Notes under the pieces: model-generated
The model's input: only the letters and a program-made list of their open reading frames with translations
What the model was told of the DNA's origin: nothing
Database searches by the model: none
NCBI GenBank assembly: GCA_944358255.1
Contig: CALVQQ010000005.1
Location: forward strand, 1-38,751
Length of the DNA stretch: 38,751 nt
From: an uncultured Bacilli bacterium
GTDB lineage: Bacteria; Bacillota_I; Bacilli_A; RF39; UBA660
Reading direction: 5' to 3'
Shown: positions 1 to 7,607 of the stretch, one piece after another
Numbering within the stretch: position 1 is the stretch's first letter
How the letters are laid out: each line of letters begins with the position of its first letter
Translations under genes and position numbers: made by a program

Positions 1-180
1 GGTGTATTAAAAGTAGAAAAAGCAGGAATTGAATACATTGTAAACATTAAAGAAAAAAATTACGTAAAAAATGTATTTGATTACGTAAAAAAACAAAATA
101 ATATAGAAAAATTTATTGTAGAAGAACCTACACTAAATGAAATATTTATAGAAAAAGTAGGTGAATCATATGAAAAATAA
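1..180 (+). CDS. ABC transporter ATP-binding protein, C-terminal end (partial)
   Basis: Only the last 59 codons are present; the reading frame is open from base 1 to the TAA at 178-180. The tail has the pattern seen at the end of NatA/CcmA-type ATPases: a small C-terminal domain closing with a P-T-L-N-E-I-F-I-E-K-V-G-like motif. The Walker motifs lie outside the window. The stop overlaps the start of the following ABC-2 permease, so the two most likely form one exporter: ATPase in the cytoplasm, permease in the membrane. The substrate is unknown. The assignment rests on the tail motif plus the neighbour. Confidence 0.75.
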   Translation, partial: GVLKVEKAGIEYIVNIKEKNYVKNVFDYVKKQNNIEKFIVEEPTLNEIFIEKVGESYEK

Positions 181-1492
181 ATTAATGTTTTTAATAGGCG
201 AAGGGATTAAAAGAAAAGTTAACACAAAAACTTTTAAAATAGTAAACATAATTCTTATCTTAGCAATACCTATACTAATAAATATAGATACCATAATTAA
301 ATTTTTTGGCGGCGACTTTGACACTGCGACAGAAGTATACATAAATGACGAAACAAACAATTTATATGACACATTCATAACTACTTTTGAACAAACAGAA
401 AGTTTTACAATTTCACAAACAGATATAGAATTTAAAAAATTAGAAGAAAGTAAAGAAGACTTAGAAAACGATATAAAAGAAGATGAAAGCAAAAACATAA
501 TTCTTACCATAAAAAGTGACAAAGAAAACATATTAATAGCAGAATTGACTACTTACGATGAAATAGATTCAGGTTTAGAACAAAGAATACTAAACACTTT
601 AAATACAATAAGAATGAATATAGCAATTCAACAAAGCAATATTAGTGCAGAAGAATTAGCAAACATATATAAAAGCGTAGAAATATCAAAAGTAATGTTA
701 AATACTGAATATGATGAAGCAGCAGAAAACATAAAAACATTTAGTTATACATTAATCCCAATTTTTATAATTCCATTTTTCTTAATAGTTATATTTGTAA
801 TACAAATGATAGGTGCAGAGATTAATGAAGAAAAAACTTCAAAAAGTATGGAAATAATTATCTCTAGCGTATCACCAAAGACACATTTTATATCAAAAAT
901 GGTAACAGTAAATTTATTTGTATTATTACAAAGCATACTAATGTTAATCTATGGAGCAATAGGTTTAATAATACGTTCTAAAATAAATGGAACAGGAATA
1001 ATTGAAAGTTTTGGAATAAACTTAAATCAAGTTGGGGAGATGATAAGCACTTCGAGCTTACTACAAGAAGTAATTTTGGCTCTACCTCTAATAATTATAT
1101 TACTTGTACTAAGCATAATTGCTTATTCATTACTTGCAGGAATATTGGCGTCAATGACGACAAGCATAGAAGACTATCAACAATTACAAACGCCAATGAT
1201 GATATTGATTATGGTTGGATATTATTTAGCACTTATGGCATCTGGATTTGAAAACGCAACATTTATCACTGTATTCTCAATAGTACCTTTTATATCTGCT
1301 TTATTAGCGCCAGTGTTATTAATAATGGGACAAATAGGAATAACAGAAATAATAGTATCTATAGTACTATTAGTAATTGTTATAGGATTATTCTTTAAAT
1401 ACGGTATAAGAGTTTACAAAGTTGGAATACTAAATTATTCTACAAGTAAATTATGGACAAAACTTTTTAAAGCAATGAGGCAAAAAGAGTAA
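170..1492 (+). CDS. ABC-2 type transporter permease, NatB-like
   Basis: Membrane subunit of an ABC exporter, about 440 residues. One transmembrane helix lies near residues 20-40. A hydrophilic extracytoplasmic region of roughly 150 residues follows, and then about five helices in the C-terminal half; this is the usual NatB/YhaP-like topology. A conserved-looking stretch (E-I-N-E-E-K-T-S-K-S-M-E-I-I) sits between helices 2 and 3, typical of ABC-2 permeases. I chose the ATG at 170 because an AGGTG sequence lies 8 bases before it; an in-frame GTG at 161 is possible. It overlaps the upstream ATPase by 11 bases and the next gene by one base (TAATG), so all three are probably translated together. 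In Bacillus NatAB exports sodium; whether that holds here cannot be told. Confidence 0.82.
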   Translation: MKNKLMFLIGEGIKRKVNTKTFKIVNIILILAIPILINIDTIIKFFGGDFDTATEVYINDETNNLYDTFITTFEQTESFTISQTDIEFKKLEESKEDLENDIKEDESKNIILTIKSDKENILIAELTTYDEIDSGLEQRILNTLNTIRMNIAIQQSNISAEELANIYKSVEISKVMLNTEYDEAAENIKTFSYTLIPIFIIPFFLIVIFVIQMIGAEINEEKTSKSMEIIISSVSPKTHFISKMVTVNLFVLLQSILMLIYGAIGLIIRSKINGTGIIESFGINLNQVGEMISTSSLLQEVILALPLIIILLVLSIIAYSLLAGILASMTTSIEDYQQLQTPMMILIMVGYYLALMASGFENATFITVFSIVPFISALLAPVLLIMGQIGITEIIVSIVLLVIVIGLFFKYGIRVYKVGILNYSTSKLWTKLFKAMRQKE

Positions 1493-1986
1493 TGACTAAC
1501 GAAGATCAAATTTTATTTGAATCTAAATTTACTTCTGAAAATATGTCTGACACTGATTTTGATAAATGCTTAGCGGCTATTTTGGCAACAAAAGAAATTA
1601 GTAATAGTGCTTATAGTGTTCAAGGAAAAAGTAAATTAGAAATTGTTACATTATCTTTTGTAAAAAATCAGAACAATGATTTTGAATTTAACGGAGCCTT
1701 ATCATTAACTAGTGAAACTAATTCAATATTAGAAAACAGATCAGTAAGTGGTATAATAACATTTAAAGGAAAGAAAACATATATAATAATGCAAATTCAT
1801 AGATATTCTAAGTGCGAACATGAAGACTATGAAGTAGGAGAAATACAAGAAAAGCTAAAAACGCGTACTAAAAGAACTACTTTTTATCAATATATAAAAG
1901 AATCATTTAATGATAGAATTGATTTAATTACTTCAGAACAATTATTAGAGTATAAAGAAAATTATATAAAAGGTTTAAAGCTATAA
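1492..1986 (+). CDS. hypothetical protein (164 aa)
   Basis: I do not recognise this protein. It is soluble, acidic and lysine-rich, with no signal peptide or membrane segment. A central region with alternating hydrophobic residues (about residues 45-105) looks beta-rich, and the last 40 residues look helical. Its ATG shares one base with the stop of the ABC permease, so it probably belongs to that operon and is translationally coupled. The stop codon lies in the 3' arm of a hairpin that ends just before tRNA-Leu. It could be a cytoplasmic accessory to the exporter, but nothing in the sequence proves that. Confidence 0.7.
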   Translation: MTNEDQILFESKFTSENMSDTDFDKCLAAILATKEISNSAYSVQGKSKLEIVTLSFVKNQNNDFEFNGALSLTSETNSILENRSVSGIITFKGKKTYIIMQIHRYSKCEHEDYEVGEIQEKLKTRTKRTTFYQYIKESFNDRIDLITSEQLLEYKENYIKGLKL

Positions 1987-1992
1987 ACCTTT
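1969..1992 (+). other. hairpin spanning the stop codon, next to tRNA-Leu
   Basis: Nine-base perfect inverted repeat: AAAGGTTTA at 1969-1977 and TAAACCTTT at 1984-1992, with a six-base loop. The 3' arm contains the TAA of the upstream gene and ends two bases before the first base of tRNA-Leu. No U-tract follows, so it is not an obvious terminator. It could protect the upstream mRNA 3' end after tRNA processing. Confidence 0.5.
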
Positions 1993-1994
1993 AT

Positions 1995-2078
1995 GTGGGT
2001 ATGGCGGAATGGTAGACGCGCATGCTTGAGGGGCGTGTGATGAAAATCGTGAGAGTTCAAGTCTCTTTACCCACACCA
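1995..2078 (+). tRNA. tRNA-Leu (anticodon GAG)
   Basis: An 84-base class II tRNA. Acceptor stem GTGGGTA pairs with TACCCAC, and CCA is encoded at 2076-2078. The D stem is GCG/CGC. The anticodon stem CATGC/GCGTG encloses loop TTGAGGG, with anticodon GAG at 2028-2030. A long variable arm and a TTCAAGT T-loop follow. It reads CUU and CUC. No separate promoter is evident, so it may be read through from the gene before it. Confidence 0.95.
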
Positions 2079-2141
2079 ATTAGAAATGAAGCAACTTCAA
2101 AACTTGGAAAAAATATAAAAATGATGTAAAGGAGATATAAA

Positions 2142-2459
2142 GTGCAAAAATATGATAAATTAGTAAGAGACAAAATACCGTTAATTATCACAAAAAATGG
2201 AGAAAAACCAATTATAAAGATATTGAATGATAAAGACTTTAAACACGAATTAGAAAAAAAGTTATACGAAGAATATCAAGAAGTAATAAACTCTGAAGGT
2301 ACAGAACGACTTGAAGAACTTGCTGATATGCTAGAAGTTATTAAATATTTAGCCAAAATTGAAAAATCAGATTTAAATGAAATTTTGAAAATTGCAGAAA
2401 AGAAAAATGAAAAAAAAGGATCATTTAATAATAAAATATTTTTAGAAGAAGTTGATTAA
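2142..2459 (+). CDS. MazG-like nucleotide pyrophosphohydrolase (phosphoribosyl-ATP pyrophosphohydrolase-like)
   Basis: A 105-residue all-alpha protein opening with Y-D-K-L-V-R-D-K-I-P, the hallmark of the small MazG-superfamily group annotated as phosphoribosyl-ATP pyrophosphohydrolase-like (COG4997). The metal-binding acidic residues are visible: an E-E-Y-x-E segment near residue 45 and an E-x-x-D pattern (E-L-A-D-M-L-E-V) near residue 62. Family members hydrolyse NTPs to NMP and pyrophosphate. No his genes are nearby, so a housecleaning role is more likely than histidine synthesis. It starts at GTG, with AAAGGAG nine bases upstream. A GNAT gene follows 26 bases downstream and may be cotranscribed. 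Confidence 0.8.
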   Translation: MQKYDKLVRDKIPLIITKNGEKPIIKILNDKDFKHELEKKLYEEYQEVINSEGTERLEELADMLEVIKYLAKIEKSDLNEILKIAEKKNEKKGSFNNKIFLEEVD

Positions 2460-2485
2460 ATCTAGAAACATTAAAGGAGTTTAAA

Positions 2486-2932
2486 ATGATAGAAAGAATA
2501 ATGGAAGATGAAGAAAAAGCAAATTGCTGCGATGAATTATTAACAAAATTGATACAGGATGAAAGAAAATATGATGAAAACATTGATGCGAATTTTGTAG
2601 TAAAAAATTATTTTAAAAATATTATTAAAAATAAAGAAAACATACTACTAGGATATATTAATAAAAAAAGAGTTATTGGTTATATTTTTGCTAAACAAAT
2701 TCAAAAAGATGGAGGAAAAGAATATTTAATTGATGGATTATATGTAGACGAAAAATATCGTAAAAATGGAATTGCAAAAAAACTAATAACAGAAATATTA
2801 AATCTATTATCAAAAGAAAATATTAAATATGTGAATATAAATGTAGTTTACGATAACAAAATAGCAAGATTATTATACAAAAAGTTTGGATTTAAAAATT
2901 TTAAAATTGAAATGAGGAAAAAATTATTATAA
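2486..2932 (+). CDS. GNAT family N-acetyltransferase
   Basis: A 148-residue single-domain GNAT protein. The acetyl-CoA binding region is near residues 88-101: V-D-E-K-Y-R-K-N-G-I-A-K-K-L, a Q/R-x-x-G-x-A/G motif with lysine and asparagine variants. The C-terminal beta-bulge and helix motif A-R-L-L-Y-K-K-F-G-F is clear at about residues 130-140. AAAGGAG precedes the ATG. The acceptor (amine, protein N-terminus or small molecule) cannot be judged. A tRNA-Thr gene with its own likely promoter follows. Confidence 0.85.
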   Translation: MIERIMEDEEKANCCDELLTKLIQDERKYDENIDANFVVKNYFKNIIKNKENILLGYINKKRVIGYIFAKQIQKDGGKEYLIDGLYVDEKYRKNGIAKKLITEILNLLSKENIKYVNINVVYDNKIARLLYKKFGFKNFKIEMRKKLL

Positions 2933-2947
2933 TATATTAAAAATAGT

Positions 2948-2953
2948 TATAAT
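2948..2953 (+). promoter_or_regulatory. candidate -10 box for tRNA-Thr
   Basis: TATAAT lies 8 bases before the mature 5' end of tRNA-Thr, just after the stop of the GNAT gene. I see no good -35 box. It would give a transcript starting essentially at the tRNA and continuing into the SDR gene. Confidence 0.4.
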
Positions 2954-2961
2954 TATTTTTT

Positions 2962-3037
2962 GCCGGAATAGCTCAACTGGTAGAGCAACTGAATCGTAAT
3001 CAGTAGGTTGCGGGTTCAAGTCCTGTTTCCGGCACCA
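2962..3037 (+). tRNA. tRNA-Thr (anticodon CGT)
   Basis: A 76-base tRNA with encoded CCA. Acceptor stem GCCGGAA/TTCCGGC. Anticodon stem ACTGA/TCAGT with loop ATCGTAA; anticodon CGT at 2995-2997, reading ACG. The T-arm has the canonical GTTCAAGTC. The SDR gene starts 24 bases downstream with no terminator between, so the two are probably cotranscribed. Confidence 0.96.
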
Positions 3038-3060
3038 TAATTTAAATAAAAGGAGAAAAT

Positions 3061-3864
3061 ATGAAAACAGTAGTTATAACTGGCAGTGCCAGAGGATTAG
3101 GTTACGAAATGGCTAAAGTATTTAAACAAAACAATTTTAATGTAATAATAAGTGACTTAAATTTAGAAAACCTAAAAAAAGCAAAAGAAAACCTAGATAG
3201 TTTAATTCAAACGGGAAACGTAGAATTATGTGTATGTGATGTTACAAATACAAGTGATATAAAAGCATTGATAGATTTTGCAAAAGAAAAATTTAATGAA
3301 ATAGATATATGGATAAATAATGCAGGAGTAAACCAACCAGAAAAAGCAATCTGGGATCTTACTGAAGACGAGATAAACACAGTAATAAATGTTGATTTAA
3401 AAGGAACAATAATGGCTTCAAACTTAATAATGCAAGAAATGATTAAAAACAAAAAAGGAGCAATTTACAACATCGAAGGATATGGAAGCAACGACGCAAT
3501 GATGTTAGGCCTATCAATATATGGAACAAGTAAACGAGCAATAACATATTTTACTGAAGCGCTAGCTAAAGAAAGTGAAGAAAGAAAAACCGGAGTTATA
3601 GTTGGAAAACTTAGTCCAGGTATAATGATAACTGATTTTATAACTAATGCATTAGGAAATAAACAAAAAATCAATCTGTCAGAAAAAACCAAAAAAGTAT
3701 ACAACATTTTGGGTGATTATCCAGATGTTGTAGCAAATTATTTAGTAAAAGAAATGATAACAAATACTAAAAATAATGCTAAAATAGAATGGCTAACAAA
3801 TAAAAAAGCAGCGTGGAGATTTATGACAGCTGCATTTAATAAAAGAGACTTTTTTAAAGACTAA
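3061..3864 (+). CDS. short-chain dehydrogenase/reductase (SDR), NYC1/NOL-like active site
   Basis: A 267-residue classical-type SDR with a Rossmann fold. The T-G-S-A-R-G-L-G nucleotide motif is at residues 7-14, N-N-A-G near 87 and the catalytic Y-G-T-S-K near residue 154. The segment before the tyrosine reads N-I-E-G-Y-G-S rather than N-I-S-S, resembling the N-M-D-G-x-G-S of the NYC1/NOL (chlorophyll b reductase-like) SDR subgroup. The following S-P-G-x-x-x-T-D also fits. An NAD(P)-dependent reductase is certain in outline; the substrate is unknown, and chlorophyll is not implied. AAAGGAG precedes the ATG. The stop lies in a terminator stem shared with the convergent gerB-type gene. Confidence 0.87.
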   Translation: MKTVVITGSARGLGYEMAKVFKQNNFNVIISDLNLENLKKAKENLDSLIQTGNVELCVCDVTNTSDIKALIDFAKEKFNEIDIWINNAGVNQPEKAIWDLTEDEINTVINVDLKGTIMASNLIMQEMIKNKKGAIYNIEGYGSNDAMMLGLSIYGTSKRAITYFTEALAKESEERKTGVIVGKLSPGIMITDFITNALGNKQKINLSEKTKKVYNILGDYPDVVANYLVKEMITNTKNNAKIEWLTNKKAAWRFMTAAFNKRDFFKD

Positions 3865-3887
3865 CAAAAACGTTAGTTTTTATTTTT
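3860..3887 (+). terminator. rho-independent terminator shared by convergent genes
   Basis: Stem ACTAAC (3860-3865) and GTTAGT (3872-3877) with a six-base loop, followed on the plus strand by TTTTTATTTTT. The stop of the SDR gene (3862-3864) and that of the convergent germination permease (3873-3875) both lie inside the hairpin. The T-run is good only for plus-strand transcription. Confidence 0.75.
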
Positions 3888-4967
3888 AAATTTACAAATA
3901 AACAGAACAAACAAATAACTAAGTAACAAAATCAAGAGCATATAAAAAGGGTATTTCATTATAGAAATCTTATCCAAATAATAAGACAAATTAGCAATAG
4001 GAAAAACAATCAACAGAATTAAAATAACCAAAGCTATACCCAAAATATTTCCAGAACGACTACTGTTTATACCATAGAATTCTTTAATTGAAAATTTAGC
4101 ATAAATCACGCACATACAAATTGCAAGAGTTATATAAATATACCATAAAATTGATGAAACATTTTCTACCGAATCAATAAAATTGGACAAATTAATAATT
4201 TTAAGTGCAGTAAATGCAGGGTAAGTATACAAATTAATAAGATCAATATGCAAACTCATTTGAATAGTAAAAAATATAAGAAAACCCATTACATTAGAGT
4301 AAACAAAAGAAATCATCATCTTTTTATTAAATGATTTATTATTAGAAATATTATCTTTAGGGATAATAGTAAGCAAAAATATTGGACTAACCGTTAGGAC
4401 TGCATAATGAATAGCTGAATTTAAAATACTGCCTAAACTATCAGTAAAAAAAGGTTTAAAATTATTGACATCATAATGAGGCAATAATCCAATAAAATTA
4501 AAAATAATAATAACCAAACCAGCCATAAAACATAAAGTATTAAACCTACACAACACGGTAAAATTATTAACCGAAATATAAAATATTGGAAGAGAAATTA
4601 AAAGAACAACTAAAATTATAGGCGTTTCATACAAATACTCATTAGTAGCAAAAGAAGAATTACGCCACAAAAGCATAGAAGCTAACATAATAACTATAAC
4701 AATTTGCAAATGAGTTACAAAAAACGAAAAAGGCTTAGAAAAATTATTTTTAACTTTACCCACAAAAGACAAATTACTATTAACATTAAATAACAAAAGT
4801 AGCATAACAAAAAAGAACAAACTTATAACAAATCCAATTATAACACTAATAAATGTACTAGTTTTAGATATTTTAAACATATATGGTATTAAAAGACCCA
4901 AAAACAAGCATTTATTTAATGCACTAATCATAAGTGAAAAACTAGTACTATTAAGCTGTTTATTCAT
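3873..4967 (-). CDS. spore germination receptor permease subunit (GerAB/GerKB family)
   Basis: The 364-residue integral membrane B subunit of a GerA-type germinant receptor, with about ten hydrophobic helices along its length and very few charges, matching the APC-superfamily fold of GerAB. B subunits sit in the spore inner membrane and take part in germinant recognition. The start is supported by an AGGGGAGA Shine-Dalgarno inside the end of the C-subunit gene, with an 8-base overlap (ATGAATAA). It is the last gene of an A-C-B operon, the order of B. subtilis gerK rather than gerA. The germinant (amino acid or sugar) cannot be inferred. Confidence 0.9.
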   Translation of the reverse strand: MNKQLNSTSFSLMISALNKCLFLGLLIPYMFKISKTSTFISVIIGFVISLFFFVMLLLLFNVNSNLSFVGKVKNNFSKPFSFFVTHLQIVIVIMLASMLLWRNSSFATNEYLYETPIILVVLLISLPIFYISVNNFTVLCRFNTLCFMAGLVIIIFNFIGLLPHYDVNNFKPFFTDSLGSILNSAIHYAVLTVSPIFLLTIIPKDNISNNKSFNKKMMISFVYSNVMGFLIFFTIQMSLHIDLINLYTYPAFTALKIINLSNFIDSVENVSSILWYIYITLAICMCVIYAKFSIKEFYGINSSRSGNILGIALVILILLIVFPIANLSYYLDKISIMKYPFYMLLILLLSYLFVLFICKFKNKN

Positions 4968-6111
4968 TTATATCTCCCCTTAAATTTCCCTGTTTAGTTA
5001 AATCAACACTAATCTTATTAACAATATTAAAGTCGACAAGAGAAATATTAACATCCTTTATTTTTTTATACTCATCAGGATAATTATTATATATAAATTT
5101 TCCAATTTCCAAAAAATCAAGTTTAAGCTCTTTTGATTTATTAAAAGCATTATCAATCATGTCATAAAAACTATTTTTAATTACATTTTCAAGTTTAACT
5201 AAAGTTTGATCATCATCCAAATCCCAACTACAATTATATTCATTAACAGAACCTTTTAAATTACCATTTAAATAAATATTATTATTTTCAAATTTAGAAA
5301 AACCAAATTTAGAATTTAAAACCATAATTGAAAAATTCCCACCATTGCAATCAAAGGTCAAAGAATTATCATTAATATTATTTTCAATAGTATTTAAAAC
5401 TATACTTTCATCCAAATTTAATTTATAAACAGTTTCATTATTAAAAACAACCGGATTATCTATATACAAAGTTGAAGCATTATCAGTATCTTTTAACACA
5501 TCATTGTTATCTTCCATATCACTTGACTCTTTTAATTCAACATTAGTTAACATAATATTATTATAATCAGTCAAATAATCGACAAAAAAGCTTGAAAGTT
5601 CTATAGGATAAGCATTACCAAATTTACTATTATTAACTTCAATAAGACTAGAAATATAAGAAGCATTAATTTCATTATTAGGAGTAATAACACTAAGGAC
5701 ATCTTTAGGATTAGATTTTAAAGAGGTTACAACAGGAACATTTAAACTAACTTCCAAATCATTCATCAAAAAATTAACTAAACTTCCTAAATTATCTAAG
5801 ATAGCAGACTCATCAATAACTATTATCTTTAACTGAGTAAGTGTTATTTCCTTTGAAAGTTCTTTACTAATTTTATTTATAGCTTCAAATATTGTTTTAC
5901 CTTCTTCAGTATAAACTGAAAAAGAAGCATTATTACTTGAAGACTTAGCATCGAAAGCACTTGTATTGACAACTTGTAAAGTTAAAGTATACTTATTTTC
6001 ATTGTAAGAAACTCCTAGACCACTACAAATGGCAAGATCATTTAGTTCCCTATGATTATAACAGCCAGACAATAAAAACAAACAGCCTAATAAAACAAAT
6101 AATTTTTTCAT
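4960..6111 (-). CDS. Ger(x)C family spore germination lipoprotein (GerAC/GerKC-like)
   Basis: The C subunit of the germinant receptor, 383 residues. An N-terminal lipoprotein signal has lipobox L-S-G-C with Cys17 as the lipidated residue, followed by the family signature N-H-R-E-L-N-D-L-A and G-L-G-V-S-Y. The rest is hydrophilic and asparagine/serine-rich, as expected for the protein exposed on the outer face of the spore inner membrane. It begins two bases after the A-subunit stop, with AGAAAGGG as ribosome binding site inside that gene, so translation is coupled. Confidence 0.94.
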   Translation of the reverse strand: MKKLFVLLGCLFLLSGCYNHRELNDLAICSGLGVSYNENKYTLTLQVVNTSAFDAKSSSNNASFSVYTEEGKTIFEAINKISKELSKEITLTQLKIIVIDESAILDNLGSLVNFLMNDLEVSLNVPVVTSLKSNPKDVLSVITPNNEINASYISSLIEVNNSKFGNAYPIELSSFFVDYLTDYNNIMLTNVELKESSDMEDNNDVLKDTDNASTLYIDNPVVFNNETVYKLNLDESIVLNTIENNINDNSLTFDCNGGNFSIMVLNSKFGFSKFENNNIYLNGNLKGSVNEYNCSWDLDDDQTLVKLENVIKNSFYDMIDNAFNKSKELKLDFLEIGKFIYNNYPDEYKKIKDVNISLVDFNIVNKISVDLTKQGNLRGDINE

Positions 6112-6113
6112 AA

Positions 6114-7547
6114 TTAACCCTTTCTAACGTGATTATTTGATAAATAAGATTTTCTGAATTTTAAATGTCTTAAATTTCTTCTGATAACAGCATTTCCTTG
6201 TGCTTGCAAATCAAATGGAGCAAATGGAGATAAATAAGATTTGCCATAACTTTCAATTGTGCACAAATTAATTAAAAGAAGAGTACAACCAACACAAAAA
6301 CCAACTATACCAAAAACCAACACAAATATTAAAAGCATATATCTCCAAAATCTAATAGGAGTTTGCATTTCCTGAAATACAGATAAAAGACTAGTAATAG
6401 ATGAAATAGCAACAACTATTACAACTATTGGTGAAATTAAACCTGCGTTAACTGCTGCATCGCCTAAAACTAATGCACCTAAAATTGATAAACTTGTGCT
6501 ACTTGAAGATGGCGTTCTAGCATCACCTTCATATATTATTTCAAATACAAATAGAAGAATGCATAGTTCAACAATAGTAGGAAAAGGAATATTATTTCTT
6601 TGTGCAGCAAAATTAATTATAAGACTAGTAGGAAGAATTTCCTGGTCATAAGTCAGTAAAGAAAGAAATAAAGCTGGCAAAATAATTGAAGTAAAAAAAC
6701 TTAAAATTCTAATAATTCTAACAAAAGTTGCAAAAAAAGGTTTTCTATAATAATCTTCATTATTTTGAAAAAAATTAATAAAGAAAGTGGGTAATAATAA
6801 GACTTCAGGTGAATTTTCCATCATAACAATAATTTTTCCATCTAAAAGATTTTTAGAAGTATCATCTGGTTTTTCACTTACAATCATTGTAGGAAAAAAA
6901 GTATAATTTTGATTTCTAATTAACTCTTTTATATAATTTATATCAAAAACACCATCAATATCTATATCCTCTATATCTTTAATTATTTTATTAGCAACAT
7001 TTATATCGCAAATATTACCCATATAAATCACTGCAACTTTACTTTTAGATTCTCTACCTACAGTTAATTCTTCAATAATTAAATCTTTAGATTTGACACG
7101 TTTTCTAATAAGACCTAAATTAGTGTTATAATTTTCATTAAAGCTATCTTTAGGCCCACGAGTAACAGGCTCACTTGTAGGGGGATTAACACCTCTATCA
7201 ATACTTGCTCTTGTTTCAAATGCTAAAAATGTTTTATCGTAAATAATAACAGTAAACCCACTAAATAAAAAATAGAGCAAATTGTCAAAGTCTTTTATAG
7301 TTTTTTTATTAATACCAGGAACAAATTGTTGTAAATCTTTATTTATATTAATATTTTTCTTTGCGCTATTTCTTTTATTACCAAAAAATTTTAATATAAA
7401 ATCATTAATTCTATCTGTACTACATACAGTTTCAATTGCTACTACATAAACAGTGCTAAAAAAGCCATAACTTAATTCTTTTATCATTAAATCTGGCATT
7501 GTTTTCTTTAATTTATATAACTTTCTCAACACATCTTTACTGTTCAT
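6114..7547 (-). CDS. spore germination receptor A subunit (GerAA/GerKA family)
   Basis: First gene of the ger operon, 477 residues from the chosen start. The N-terminal soluble domain ends with the family signature E-T-R-A-S-x-D-R-G-V-N-P-P-T-S-E-P-V and then R-G-P-K-D-S-F-N-E-N, with T-N-L-G-L-I-R-K-R following. The C-terminal half has five to six membrane helices. The frame stays open upstream to 7640, but that would overlap the divergent methyltransferase gene and its promoter and adds a non-homologous hydrophobic stretch, so I took the ATG at 7547. No convincing Shine-Dalgarno precedes it, so the exact start is uncertain. Expression is expected in the forespore under sigma-G, but I could not see a clear sigma-G promoter. 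Confidence 0.9.
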   Translation of the reverse strand: MNSKDVLRKLYKLKKTMPDLMIKELSYGFFSTVYVVAIETVCSTDRINDFILKFFGNKRNSAKKNININKDLQQFVPGINKKTIKDFDNLLYFLFSGFTVIIYDKTFLAFETRASIDRGVNPPTSEPVTRGPKDSFNENYNTNLGLIRKRVKSKDLIIEELTVGRESKSKVAVIYMGNICDINVANKIIKDIEDIDIDGVFDINYIKELIRNQNYTFFPTMIVSEKPDDTSKNLLDGKIIVMMENSPEVLLLPTFFINFFQNNEDYYRKPFFATFVRIIRILSFFTSIILPALFLSLLTYDQEILPTSLIINFAAQRNNIPFPTIVELCILLFVFEIIYEGDARTPSSSSTSLSILGALVLGDAAVNAGLISPIVVIVVAISSITSLLSVFQEMQTPIRFWRYMLLIFVLVFGIVGFCVGCTLLLINLCTIESYGKSYLSPFAPFDLQAQGNAVIRRNLRHLKFRKSYLSNNHVRKG

Positions 7548-7582
7548 ATTATTAAGTTTTACAAAAAAAATGTTTATATACG

Positions 7583-7591
7583 TGATATAAT
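7583..7591 (+). promoter_or_regulatory. extended -10 promoter of the rRNA methyltransferase gene
   Basis: TGATATAAT, an extended -10 (TGnTATAAT), with no good -35 at 17 bases. Its end is only 16 bases before the ATG at 7608, so the predicted transcript starts at or next to the AGGAGA Shine-Dalgarno. Confidence 0.65.
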
Positions 7592-7607
7592 AACTACAGG
7601 AGAAAAT

